From Parapusillimonas sp013416435 (GTDB lineage Bacteria; Pseudomonadota; Gammaproteobacteria; Burkholderiales; Burkholderiaceae_B), in contig NZ_CP197474.1 in the NCBI RefSeq assembly GCF_052180245.1, forward strand, positions 2,108,001-2,172,000: 64,000 nt of DNA, read 5' to 3'. Each line of letters opens with the position of its first letter. Within the stretch, counting starts at the first letter, position 1. Both the position numbers and the translations under genes were made by a program. A model generated the notes under the pieces. The model ran no database searches. It saw nothing but the letters and a program-made list of their open reading frames with translations, and was not told the DNA's origin. Positions 16,475-24,844 of this stretch are shown piece by piece.

Positions 16475-17329
16475 TCAGTTGCCCTGTTGCTTGAGCGCGA
16501 AGGTGGCGCGGTCATCCAGCTTGAGCTTCTCGCTGAGCCAGGGTAGGGCCCTGGTCAATTCGGCATGCAGCGTCCAGGGCGGATTCAGAACGAACATGCC
16601 GCTGCCGTGCAGCCCAAAGCCGTCGCGCGCCGGCTTGCGCACGGTCAGCGAGGCATTCAGCCAGGGCGTCTTCAGGCGCTCCAGCGAGCGCAGCATTTCT
16701 TGCACTTCCCGGCGCTGGACCAGCGGATACCAGACGATGAAGCAGCCGGTGGCGAATCGTTTCAGTCCGTCGTCGATGGACTGCAGCGTTTTTCGGTAAT
16801 CTTTCTTGTCTTCATAAGAAGGGTCGATGATGACGACTCCGCGCCGGGGTGTCGGTGGCAATTGGCTCTTCAGGCCTTCAAAGCCGTCCGCCTCGTAGAT
16901 GGTGGTTTGCCGCAAGGCGCCGCGCCCCTGGGATTGCAGATTGCGCCTGAGGACCTCGGCCTCGGATGGATGCATTTCGAACAGGCGCAGGCGGTCCTGC
17001 GGCCGCAGGGCGCGCAGCGCCAGCCAGGGCGAGCCGGGGTAGAAGTTGGCAATGCCGTCGGGGTTGAAATGCTCGACTTCTTCAAGATAGCGTTCGATCA
17101 GCGGCGGCATAAGGTCCGCACCCAGCAAGCGGTCCAGGCCGTCGGCGAATTCGCCGTTCTTGAGCGCCCATTCGCTACGAAGGTCGTATAGCCCCGCGCC
17201 GGCGTGGGTGTCGATGACCCAGTAGGCCGCATCCTTGCGATTGTAGTGGTCCAGAATGTGCACGAAGACGGCGTGCTTCAGGACGTCGGCGTGGTTGCCT
17301 GCGTGAAAGGCATGTCGGTAGCTGAACAA
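16475..17329 (-). CDS. rlmJ: 23S rRNA (adenine2030-N6)-methyltransferase RlmJ
   Basis: A 284-residue SAM methyltransferase. The N-terminus MFSYRHAFHAGNHADVLKH is diagnostic, DTHAGAGLYDL binds SAM, and VVIIDPSYEDKKDY contains the DPPY-like catalytic motif (here DPSY). Full length. The glycerophosphodiesterase gene lies 40 nt upstream on the same strand and may be co-transcribed. Confidence 0.96.
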   Translation of the reverse strand: MFSYRHAFHAGNHADVLKHAVFVHILDHYNRKDAAYWVIDTHAGAGLYDLRSEWALKNGEFADGLDRLLGADLMPPLIERYLEEVEHFNPDGIANFYPGSPWLALRALRPQDRLRLFEMHPSEAEVLRRNLQSQGRGALRQTTIYEADGFEGLKSQLPPTPRRGVVIIDPSYEDKKDYRKTLQSIDDGLKRFATGCFIVWYPLVQRREVQEMLRSLERLKTPWLNASLTVRKPARDGFGLHGSGMFVLNPPWTLHAELTRALPWLSEKLKLDDRATFALKQQGN

Positions 17330-17369
17330 AAGAATTCCCTAAATAAAAACCAGTAACACGGCGAGGCGA

Positions 17370-18134
17370 TCAAAGCGATGCGGCCCACTCGGGGTTGAGG
17401 GTGGCGACTTCGTCGGTGACGATGGCATCGCAGCCCCAGTCGATAAGTTCTTTGGCGCGTGCGATGTCGTTGACGGTCCAGATTGCGAGCGTTAGGCCGG
17501 CCGCCTTGATCTGTTCGACCAGGGCTTTTCCAGTGTACTTGTGGTTCAGGTTCAAGCCCAGGCATTGCAGCCGTTTGACACGTTCCCGCCAGTCTTGCGG
17601 GACTTCCTTTTCGATCAGCAGCGCGCGAGGCAGCTCGGGCGCTGCTTCGAGTGCCGCCTGCAAGGCCGTTTCGGAAAACGAGGAAAGCAGTGGAGGGAGC
17701 GTGGCGCCAGCCCAGAGTTCGCGCGCCAGCAGCGCGACCTGCCTGCCGGTTTCCGCTTCCAGGCCGGGATGCGGCTTGATCTCGATATTGCTGTGTATGC
17801 CATTGGCCAGCGTGTAGGCGGCAATGGCGTGCAGTGTCGGTATGGGTTCGCCCGCATAGGCCACCGAGTGCCATAGGCCGAAATCCAGCCTGGAAAGCTC
17901 GGCCAGCGTTTTATCTGCCGCCGGCCCTTGCCCGTTGGAGCAGCGATTGACGGTGTCGTCGTGCAGCAGGACGGCGACACCGTCCCGGCTGAGCTTGACG
18001 TCGTACTCCATCATGCGAAAGCCGTACGACGCGCCCAGACGAACGGAGGCCAGCGTATTTTCCGGGGCGAAGCGGCCGGCGCCGCGATGGGCGATCAGTT
18101 TGGGGTAGGGCCAGGAAGAATGCGTATGGGGCAT
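17370..18134 (-). CDS. ugpQ: Glycerophosphodiester phosphodiesterase UgpQ-like
   Basis: A 254-residue cytoplasmic GDPD, with no signal peptide, that releases glycerol-3-phosphate from phospholipid head-group diesters. Catalytic residues are seen in IAHRGAGRFAPENT, MEYDVKLSRDG and LLHDDTVNR, and NIEIKPHPG follows. The ATG at 18134 (MPHTHSSWPYPKLIAHRG) fits the family; the frame stays open upstream but without similarity. No ugpBAEC transporter is adjacent. Confidence 0.94.
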   Translation of the reverse strand: MPHTHSSWPYPKLIAHRGAGRFAPENTLASVRLGASYGFRMMEYDVKLSRDGVAVLLHDDTVNRCSNGQGPAADKTLAELSRLDFGLWHSVAYAGEPIPTLHAIAAYTLANGIHSNIEIKPHPGLEAETGRQVALLARELWAGATLPPLLSSFSETALQAALEAAPELPRALLIEKEVPQDWRERVKRLQCLGLNLNHKYTGKALVEQIKAAGLTLAIWTVNDIARAKELIDWGCDAIVTDEVATLNPEWAASL

Positions 18135-18244
18135 GGCTTGTCGAATCGGATATAGGGGGCGCAGCGTCCTGCGAAGGGTTGTCCCGTATTTTATAGCGTG
18201 ACCTGAAGACACTGAAAAATCAGGCAAGTGTGGTGGTAAACTCC

Positions 18245-18352
18245 ATGAAATTTCGTGTTCTACTCGCGTTCTTTGTAATCTTGGCGATTCTTATCGCCTT
18301 TTTTGATTCAACCGTCGCGCAGTTCCGTCCGGGGCTGCGTGTCAGTGAGTGA
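18245..18352 (+). CDS. Possible 35-residue hydrophobic peptide upstream of ppiD
   Basis: An ATG-initiated frame ends 3 nt before the ppiD start. It would encode a peptide with one hydrophobic stretch (LLAFFVILAILIAFF) and a short polar tail. Codon third positions are much less GC-rich than in the neighbouring genes, and the only ribosome-site-like element is GGTGG, so it may be a chance frame in an AT-rich promoter region. It could alternatively be a leader peptide coupled to ppiD translation. Confidence 0.3.
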   Translation: MKFRVLLAFFVILAILIAFFDSTVAQFRPGLRVSE

Positions 18353-18355
18353 TTA

Positions 18356-20317
18356 ATGTTCGATTTCATTCGTACGCATCAGCGTTTGATGCAATTGATT
18401 CTGCTGGTACTGATTCTGCCGTCCTTTGTCCTGATCGGCGTCAGCGGCTACACCAATTATGTGTCCGGCGATCAAGATCTCGTAAAGGTGGGCGATTCAG
18501 CCGTGACCTTGCAGGATTTCGACCAGGCACGCCGCAATCAGTTGCAGCAATTGCAGCAGAACAGCCAAGGTGGATTCGATCCATCCGTGCTCGACAACCG
18601 CGAAGCGCGCAGCGCCTTGCTGGAATCGTTGGTCGACCGTCGTCTGCTGGTCAATACCGCAACCAAAGAGCGCTTCAGCGTATCCGATGCCGTCTTGCGC
18701 CAGACCATTTCCTCCATGCCGCAGTTGCAGGAAAACGGCCAGTTCTCTCCAGCGCGCTATAACCAAGTGCTGGCATCGGTCGGCTTGACCACCCGCGACT
18801 TCGAACAGGGTCAGCGCGCCGAACTCTCTCTGGACCGCGTGCTCGGCCCGGTCGCCTTGACCGCCAACGTCCCGCCGTCCGTGGTCGGGCTCGTCGGAAA
18901 ATCCCTGACCGAAGAGCGCAGTGTCAGGCTCCTGGCCTTTCCGGCCGAAGACTATGTAAAGGACGTCGCAGTCAGCGAAGACGATATCAAGTCGTGGTAT
19001 GAGCAGAACAAGCAGACGCTCGAATTGCCGGAGCAGGTCCAAGCCCAGTATGTGCTGCTGAACGAAGCGGCGGCCATGGCGAATCTGCCTGCGGTCGGCG
19101 AAGAAGACCTGCGGCGGTATTACGATCAGAACAAGACGCGCTATGTGCAGCCGCCTCGGGTGGACGTCAGCCACATCCAGATCAGCGTCGCGGCCACCGC
19201 GTCTGACGACGAACGGAAGAAGGCGCTTGCCAAGGCCGAAGAAATCGCGGCGAAGGCAAAGGCCGAACCCGCATCCTTTGCCGAGCTTGCCAAGGCCGAG
19301 TCGCAGGACGCCGGTACGGCCAAGGACGGCGGGCGGCTTGGCTGGATCACGAAGGGGTCATGGCCCGCCAACCTCGATCAGATCATTTTCTCGCTGGGCA
19401 AGGGCGACGTCTCCGACGTGGTCGACGGGCCTGGCGGTTTCCATGTTTTCCATGCCAACGAGGTCCAGGCCGAGCAGGGCGAGTCCTTCGACGAGGCCCG
19501 CGCCAAGGTGGAATCCGAAGTGCGGCGTCAGCTCGGGGCCGATCGGTTCGCGGAAATGGCCAGCAAGCTCACCAGCCTGGTGTATGACAACCCGGCCAGC
19601 CTGCAGCCCGCCGCCGATGAGCTCGGCTTGAAGATCAAGTCCGCGGCCGGCATCGCGCGCGACCGCTTGCTGCCTTCGGACCAGGTCCCGGCCGACGCGG
19701 CATCCGCCAGCGAGGATGCGGCCATACTCGACGACGTGCGCGTGCGCCGTGCGCTGTTCTCGCCACAAGCACTGGCCGAAAAACAAAACTCGGGCGTGAT
19801 CGAGATCTCGCCCGATACCATGGTCGCGGTCCGGGTCGAGAAGCTCATTCCCGCGCATGTGCCAGAGCTGGCCCAGGTCTCGGATCATATCCGCGAGCTA
19901 TTGGTGCAGGAACGCGCGCTGGCGGCAAGCCAGAAAGCCGGCGAGGAAGCCTTGGCCGGCTTCCAGAAGGAATCCGCGTCCGACGCGCCCGAAAAATTCG
20001 GCTCGGTCCTGGCCATCAGCCGCATGAACCCTCAAGGCCTGACCAAGTCCATTACCGACGCGGCGCTGGCCATCGACAGCGAAAAGCTGCCGCAGTATCT
20101 GGGCGTGAACGTGCCTCAAGGCTATGTGGTGCTGCGTGTTGAAGGCGGCAAGGCCGGCGAGCTCGACGAGTCCATGCAGGCGACCTTGTCCTCGCAATTG
20201 GCCCAGGCCTGGGGCAAGGCGGAAGAACAAGCCGTGCTGCGCGAGATGAAAGTGCAGGCCAAGGTGACCATGCTGCCCGAAGCCGAAGAGGCCTTGGCGG
20301 GAGAGCGGACGGAGTAA
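18356..20317 (+). CDS. ppiD: Peptidyl-prolyl cis-trans isomerase PpiD
   Basis: A 653-residue inner-membrane-anchored periplasmic chaperone near the Sec translocon. A short cytoplasmic N-terminus and one membrane segment (LMQLILLVLILPSFVLIGV, about 11-29) precede a SurA-like N domain. A parvulin rotamase domain lies at about 265-365 (VSHIQISVAA through GGRLGWITKGSWP and GPGGFHVFHANEV), followed by a long C-terminal chaperone-like region. The length is close to E. coli PpiD (623). The hupB gene that often precedes it is not present. Confidence 0.95.
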   Translation: MFDFIRTHQRLMQLILLVLILPSFVLIGVSGYTNYVSGDQDLVKVGDSAVTLQDFDQARRNQLQQLQQNSQGGFDPSVLDNREARSALLESLVDRRLLVNTATKERFSVSDAVLRQTISSMPQLQENGQFSPARYNQVLASVGLTTRDFEQGQRAELSLDRVLGPVALTANVPPSVVGLVGKSLTEERSVRLLAFPAEDYVKDVAVSEDDIKSWYEQNKQTLELPEQVQAQYVLLNEAAAMANLPAVGEEDLRRYYDQNKTRYVQPPRVDVSHIQISVAATASDDERKKALAKAEEIAAKAKAEPASFAELAKAESQDAGTAKDGGRLGWITKGSWPANLDQIIFSLGKGDVSDVVDGPGGFHVFHANEVQAEQGESFDEARAKVESEVRRQLGADRFAEMASKLTSLVYDNPASLQPAADELGLKIKSAAGIARDRLLPSDQVPADAASASEDAAILDDVRVRRALFSPQALAEKQNSGVIEISPDTMVAVRVEKLIPAHVPELAQVSDHIRELLVQERALAASQKAGEEALAGFQKESASDAPEKFGSVLAISRMNPQGLTKSITDAALAIDSEKLPQYLGVNVPQGYVVLRVEGGKAGELDESMQATLSSQLAQAWGKAEEQAVLREMKVQAKVTMLPEAEEALAGERTE

Positions 20318-20335
20318 TTCGAAGGGGTCGTTTGA

Positions 20336-20505
20336 GGGGTCAGACCCCGAACGGGGTCTGACCCCAAAGTCATGTTTCGAAGGGGACAGACTCCGAATGG
20401 GGTCTGTCCCCACAGGCAGGTTTTGAAGGGGTCAGACCCCGCATGGGGTCTGACCCCACGGCTGTGTTTTGAAAGGGGTCAGAACCCATTCGGGGGTCTG
20501 ACCCC
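20336..20505. repeat. Palindromic repeat cluster G (4 copies)
   Basis: Copies are 20336-20365, 20382-20411, 20428-20457 and 20475-20505, with a regular 46-47-nt period. The spacers share a TGTTT(C/T)GAA-like end, pointing to tandem duplication of palindrome plus spacer. The second copy carries the GGGGACAG/CTGTCCCC type with one mismatch; the fourth is degenerate in its left arm. The gap is convergent between ppiD and tesA. Confidence 0.97.
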
Positions 20506-20517
20506 GGCCCACGGGAC

Positions 20518-21162
20518 TCATTGCTTCAGCATGGGTCCCAGTTTTTTCCAGACGTTCTCGGCCAGCGTGGCTTGCGCCGCCTCATTGGGATGTATGCCGT
20601 CGGCCTGGAAAAGCTCCATGTTCGTCGCCATGCCTTCAAGCAGGAAGGGAACGAGTTCCACGCCGTGCTGCTCGGACAGTTCGGCAAAAAGCCGCTGGAA
20701 CTGTTCCGTATATGCGCGTCCGTAATTGGGGGGAATCTGCATGCCAACCAGCAGAACTTCCGCGTTCCGGTCCTTGGCCTGTTCTATCATTTTGCCCAGG
20801 TTGTCGCGAGTGGCGCTCAGCGACAGGCCTCGCAGCGCATCGTTGCTGCCCAGCTCGATGACGACGATGCGCGGCTGATGGGTGGATAGCGCCGCGGGTA
20901 GGCGCGACAGGCCGCCGCTCGTGGTGTCGCCGCTGATGCTGCTGTTGAGTATCTGGTATTCTGGCGCCTCGGCCACAAGCCGGTCGGCGATCAGCTTCAC
21001 CCATCCGGTATCGCGCCGCAAGCCGTATTCGGCCGATAAACTATCGCCTATGACCAGTATGGCATTTTGCCCTCCGGCTTGAGGGGGTGCCGCCTGGGCG
21101 TTTGCCGCCACGACCTGAGAACAGCACAGCGCCATCGCTGCCAAATATCCGCGTATCCACAT
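20518..21162 (-). CDS. tesA: Periplasmic GDSL arylesterase/thioesterase TesA
   Basis: A 214-residue SGNH hydrolase with a Sec signal peptide (cleavage near ANAQA). The four blocks are visible: GDSLSAEYGL (nucleophile Ser), SISGDTTSGG (Gly), ELGSNDALRG (Asn) and DGIHPNEAAQ (Asp and His). It hydrolyses acyl esters and thioesters in the periplasm. Its start codon overlaps that of the divergent ABC ATPase gene (bases 21160-21163 read CATG), so each gene's promoter must lie inside the other's coding sequence. Confidence 0.95.
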   Translation of the reverse strand: MWIRGYLAAMALCCSQVVAANAQAAPPQAGGQNAILVIGDSLSAEYGLRRDTGWVKLIADRLVAEAPEYQILNSSISGDTTSGGLSRLPAALSTHQPRIVVIELGSNDALRGLSLSATRDNLGKMIEQAKDRNAEVLLVGMQIPPNYGRAYTEQFQRLFAELSEQHGVELVPFLLEGMATNMELFQADGIHPNEAAQATLAENVWKKLGPMLKQ

Positions 21163-21883
21163 GAGTCAGCCATATTCCATTGAAGTCAGACAGTTGAGCC
21201 AGAGAGTCTCGGACTCTACCGGCTATCTGGATATTTTAGACAATGTCAGTTTCACGGTGGCCGACGGCGACGCGTTGGCCATCACAGGCAGCTCGGGGTC
21301 GGGGAAGTCCACGCTGCTCGGGCTGATGGCGGGCCTGGATGTCCCCAGTTCGGGCCAGGTGCTGCTGCTTGGACACGACCTGTTCGCCTGCGACGAAGAG
21401 CAGCGTGCCGCACTGCGCGCTGCCCACGTCGGATTCGTGTTCCAGTCCTTCCAGCTACTGCCCAATCTGACGGCGCTGGAAAACGTGATGCTGCCGCTCG
21501 AGCTGGCGGGCCTGCCCGCGAAAGACGAGGCGACCGCCATGCTGGAGCGCGTAGGCTTGAAGGACCGTCTGCATCATTATCCGCGCACGCTGTCGGGCGG
21601 CGAGCAGCAGCGCGTATCGCTGGCCCGGGCCTTCGTGGTCAGGCCGCGCCTGCTGTTCGCCGACGAACCCACCGGCAGCCTGGACACGCAGAACGGCGAG
21701 AAAGTCATCGACCTGATGTTCGCGCTGCATCGGGAACAGAACACCACGCTCATCCTCGTTACGCACGACCCGCAGCTTGCGGCGCGTTGCACGCACGAGA
21801 TCAGGCTGGTGGGTGGGAGAGTGGGGGCGTTGGGGTCAGACCCCGTACGGGGTCTGACCCTTCGAACCGCGGCCGAGGTCTGA
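21161..21883 (+). CDS. YbbA-like ABC transporter ATP-binding protein
   Basis: A 240-residue ABC ATPase of the LolD/MacB/YbbA type. Walker A GSSGSGKST, Q-loop FQSFQLLPNLTALENV, signature LSGGEQQR, Walker B LLFADEPTGSLD and the switch His in VTHDP are all present. In E. coli tesA is divergent from ybbA-ybbP, but here no FtsX-type permease follows; a TRAP transporter on the other strand does. The C-terminus GSDPVRGLTL is translated repeat, and the TGA stop lies in a further half-repeat at about 21875-21885. Confidence 0.93.
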   Translation: MSQPYSIEVRQLSQRVSDSTGYLDILDNVSFTVADGDALAITGSSGSGKSTLLGLMAGLDVPSSGQVLLLGHDLFACDEEQRAALRAAHVGFVFQSFQLLPNLTALENVMLPLELAGLPAKDEATAMLERVGLKDRLHHYPRTLSGGEQQRVSLARAFVVRPRLLFADEPTGSLDTQNGEKVIDLMFALHREQNTTLILVTHDPQLAARCTHEIRLVGGRVGALGSDPVRGLTLRTAAEV

Positions 21884-21886
21884 CCC
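21832..21886. repeat. Palindromic repeat cluster H (1 full, 1 partial)
   Basis: The full copy is 21832-21860, lacking the last C. A partial right arm (GAGGTCTGACCCT) follows at about 21875-21886 and contains the ybbA-like stop. The dctM stop codon begins at its edge, so the 3' ends of the two convergent genes are only 2 nt apart. Confidence 0.92.
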
Positions 21887-23187
21887 TAAGGCGCCATCTG
21901 CGCAGGCATCCAGGTGGCGATTTCCGGTATCGCGTAAATGACCAGCACCCCCAGTATCATCAGCAGGAACATGGGGAACGATACGCGTGACAAGTAGGGC
22001 AGTTCCTTCTTGGTCATGCCCGAGAGCACGAACAGGTTGAAGCCTACGGGCGGAGTGATCTGGGCCATTTCTATGGTGAACACCAGAAAGATGCCGAACC
22101 ACAGCAGATCGATTCCGGCCGCGTTGACGGTGGGCAGCAGTACGCCCATGGTGAGCACTACGATCGAGATGCCGTCGAGGAAGCAACCCAGGATGATGAA
22201 GAACACCATCAGCGCGATGATGAGCCCGAACTGCGACAGGCCCAGCGAGGCGATCCACTCGGCCAATGCGCGGGGCAGGCCTATATAGCCCATCGACAGC
22301 GTCAGGAACTGCGCGCCGGCCAGGATGAGCGCGATCATGCAGTAGAGCCGCGTTGCGCCCATCAGGGATTCCTTGAATACCTCCCAGCTCAGCGAGCCCT
22401 GGGCCGCCGACACGATCAGCGCACCGACCACGCCCACGGCAGCTGCTTCCGTCGCGGTGGCAAAGCCCGTGTAGATGGTGCCCAGGACCACGGCGATCAG
22501 CAAGACGACCGGGATCAAATGCCGGGATTGATACAGCTTTTGCCCGAAGCTCATGCGCTCGTCGGCATGCGGGATGCGGTCGGGATGCAGCAGCGACCAA
22601 ATGGCGATGTATCCCATGAATAAAAGGGCCAAAAGCGCGCCTGGCAGGATACCGGCGATGAACAGCTTGGAGATCGAGACGTCGGCGGCGACGCCATAGA
22701 CGATCATGATGATGGAGGGCGGGATCAGCAGCCCCAGCGTACCGGCGCCGACCAGCGTTCCGATGATCTGGTCTTGCGGATAGCCGCGGCGGGTGAGTTC
22801 CGGTATGGTCATCTTCCCGATGGTCGCGCAGGTGGCGGCCGACGAGCCCGACACGGCGGCGAATATGGCGCAGCCCACGACGTTGGTATGAAGCAGGCGG
22901 CCGGGAATGCGGTCCAGCCAGGGTGCGAGGCCTTTGAACAGGTCTTGCGACAGGCGCGACCGGAACAGGATCTCTCCCATCCATAGGAAGAGTGGCAGGG
23001 CGGTGAGCGTCCAGCTGGATGCCGCCCCCCAGATGGTGATCGCCATGGCATCGCCCGCCGGCCGGCTGGAGAACAGTTCCATGCCCAGCCAGGCAGTGCC
23101 GGCCAAGGTCAGGCCGACCCAGACTCCGCAGGCCAGGAAACCGAAGATGGAGACGACGAGCAGCGTGATGACCAGTGCTTCATTCAT
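21886..23187 (-). CDS. TRAP transporter large permease (DctM)
   Basis: A 433-residue, 12-segment membrane subunit of a TRAP importer, which uses the sodium or proton gradient with a periplasmic receptor. Typical DctM segments are AAVSGSSAATCATIGKMTIPEL, LIPPSIIMIVYGVAADVSISKLFIAG (shown here only as landmarks within residues about 95-165) and EMAQITPPVGFNLFV near 370. Its start overlaps the dctQ stop by 8 nt. The order receptor-small-large on one strand is standard. Its divergence from the oxoprolinase-like gene suggests a substrate handled by that enzyme. Confidence 0.95.
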   Translation of the reverse strand: MNEALVITLLVVSIFGFLACGVWVGLTLAGTAWLGMELFSSRPAGDAMAITIWGAASSWTLTALPLFLWMGEILFRSRLSQDLFKGLAPWLDRIPGRLLHTNVVGCAIFAAVSGSSAATCATIGKMTIPELTRRGYPQDQIIGTLVGAGTLGLLIPPSIIMIVYGVAADVSISKLFIAGILPGALLALLFMGYIAIWSLLHPDRIPHADERMSFGQKLYQSRHLIPVVLLIAVVLGTIYTGFATATEAAAVGVVGALIVSAAQGSLSWEVFKESLMGATRLYCMIALILAGAQFLTLSMGYIGLPRALAEWIASLGLSQFGLIIALMVFFIILGCFLDGISIVVLTMGVLLPTVNAAGIDLLWFGIFLVFTIEMAQITPPVGFNLFVLSGMTKKELPYLSRVSFPMFLLMILGVLVIYAIPEIATWMPAQMAP

Positions 23188-23683
23188 AATGGGTTTCTTC
23201 GCTCTGGGATTCGAGCTTGCCCTGGAAGCGTCTCAGGGTTTCGTCGAGGACGGCGACAAAGAAAATGACGGTGCCCACCGCCATGGTCAGTTGGGGAATC
23301 CAGAGCGGCGTTGCGTCGTCGCCGGTGGAGATGTCGTTGTAGGCGTAGGAATCAAGCACCAGCTTGATGCTGAACCAGCACAGGTTGCCGGCAATGACGC
23401 AGGCCACCAGCAGTGCGAAGATATCGAGCCGCAGGTTGCCTTTGGCCGGCAGGGCCGACAGTACGAGCGTGACGCGGATGTGTTCGCCGCTTTTGAATGT
23501 ATGGGCCAGCGCCAGAAAGCCCGCGGCGGCCATCGAGTAACCGGCGTAGGCGTCCAGCCCGCCGATGTGTATGCCCAATTGCCGGGTGGCGATGGACAGG
23601 ATCACGGCGACCAGCACGCCTACGGTGAAGACGGCCGCAAGGCCGCCCGCCACCCGGTACAGCGCATCGAGGAAGGCCCGCAT
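23180..23683 (-). CDS. TRAP transporter small permease (DctQ)
   Basis: A 167-residue membrane protein with four hydrophobic segments (about 5-25, 45-65, 85-110 and 130-150). It is of DctQ size and position, between the receptor and the large permease. It joins DctM to form the membrane complex. It starts 2 nt after the receptor stop and overlaps dctM by 8 nt, so translation of the three is coupled. Confidence 0.92.
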   Translation of the reverse strand: MRAFLDALYRVAGGLAAVFTVGVLVAVILSIATRQLGIHIGGLDAYAGYSMAAAGFLALAHTFKSGEHIRVTLVLSALPAKGNLRLDIFALLVACVIAGNLCWFSIKLVLDSYAYNDISTGDDATPLWIPQLTMAVGTVIFFVAVLDETLRRFQGKLESQSEETHYE

Positions 23684-23685
23684 TC

Positions 23686-24663
23686 TTATTTGGCGGCCCG
23701 GTAGGTGTCGATGACTTTCTGGCCGTCAGGCCCCGCCCGCTTGATCCATTCGGCAAGCATGGTCTCGCCCACCTTGTCCAGTCCCTTCATGAGCTCGTCG
23801 CTGGGCTTGATGATGGACATGCCGTTCTTGGCCAACTGGTCCAGATACCATTGGGTCTTTTCCTGCGACAGCGCCCAGCCGGCTTTTTCCGCTTTCTCGC
23901 CGGCCTGCAGCAAGGCTTTCTGGCTCTTTTCGCTGAGCTGGTCGAACGCCTTCTTGTTCATGATGACGGCGTTCTTGGGCAGCCAGGCCTGAGTGTCGTA
24001 GAATTTTTTGATGTACTCGTAGGTCTTGGTGTCCCAGCCGGTAGAGCCCGAGGTCATGAATGCTTCGACGACCCCGGTGGCCATGGCCTGCGACAATTCC
24101 GACTGCTGGATGGTCACGGGCTGGGCGCCGACCAATTCGGCGATGCGGGCAGTGACGGGGCTGTAGGCGCGCCATTTCACGCCTTTCAGGTCGTCGACCT
24201 TGTTGATCTCCTTGTTGGCGAAGATGCCTTGCGGCGGCCAGGCCACCGAATACAGCAGCGTCATGCCTTGCGACGCAAGCTTCTTGTTCAGGAGTTCTTT
24301 CTGCGCCTGATAGAGCTTCCACGCCGCTTCGTAGCCCGTGGCCAGGAAGGGCAGGCCGTCGAGGGCGTAGATGGGGTCCTCGTTGGCGAAGTTGGTCAGC
24401 AGGATTTCGCCGATCTGCGCCTGGTTGCCCTGTACCGCGCGCTTGATCTCGGGCGCCTTGTACAGCGAGGCATTGTTGTGCAGCGTAATGTCGAGTTCCC
24501 CGCCAGAAAGCTCCTTGACGTCCTTGACGAATTGCTCCAGCGTCTGGGTATGGAGGTTCGATGCGGGATAGGCGCTGGGCAGGTCCCATTTGGTGGCGGC
24601 CTGAACGTTGAGGGCAAATGCCGCAGCGCCGGTAGCTGTCAGCAAGGCAAACATTTTTTTCAT
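23686..24663 (-). CDS. TRAP transporter substrate-binding protein (DctP)
   Basis: A 325-residue periplasmic receptor. A Sec signal peptide (KMFALLTATGAAAFALNVQA) precedes a DctP fold with landmarks VKWRAYSPVTARIAELVGAQ, where the Arg at the ligand carboxylate site is expected, and MTSGSTGWDT. First gene of the TRAP operon, divergent from the hydantoinase/oxoprolinase gene across 181 bp. The ligand is unknown; from context a cyclic amide such as 5-oxoproline or a hydantoin, or a related acid, is plausible (inference). Confidence 0.94.
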   Translation of the reverse strand: MKKMFALLTATGAAAFALNVQAATKWDLPSAYPASNLHTQTLEQFVKDVKELSGGELDITLHNNASLYKAPEIKRAVQGNQAQIGEILLTNFANEDPIYALDGLPFLATGYEAAWKLYQAQKELLNKKLASQGMTLLYSVAWPPQGIFANKEINKVDDLKGVKWRAYSPVTARIAELVGAQPVTIQQSELSQAMATGVVEAFMTSGSTGWDTKTYEYIKKFYDTQAWLPKNAVIMNKKAFDQLSEKSQKALLQAGEKAEKAGWALSQEKTQWYLDQLAKNGMSIIKPSDELMKGLDKVGETMLAEWIKRAGPDGQKVIDTYRAAK

Positions 24664-24844
24664 TGAAATATCCTTTGGTTGACAATACGCACGGGAACTC
24701 AGTGGTCGACCGATTGTAGTGTGCGAAGTCGCGCCTGCTTTGTCGGTGTGATCAATTTAGGGGTTATTCCTAGGGCATGTACGACCTGCGGCGTTCTTGC
24801 GGGTTCTATGATTGCGCAAGCTGTTACCAAAGGAGTGGACGAGC

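Noticed and set aside
24679..24711. Perfect TTGACA upstream of the hydantoinase gene as a promoter, with GGTCGACC as operator
   Set aside because: No acceptable -10 box at 16-18 nt, and an 8-bp palindrome is expected by chance in GC-rich DNA.
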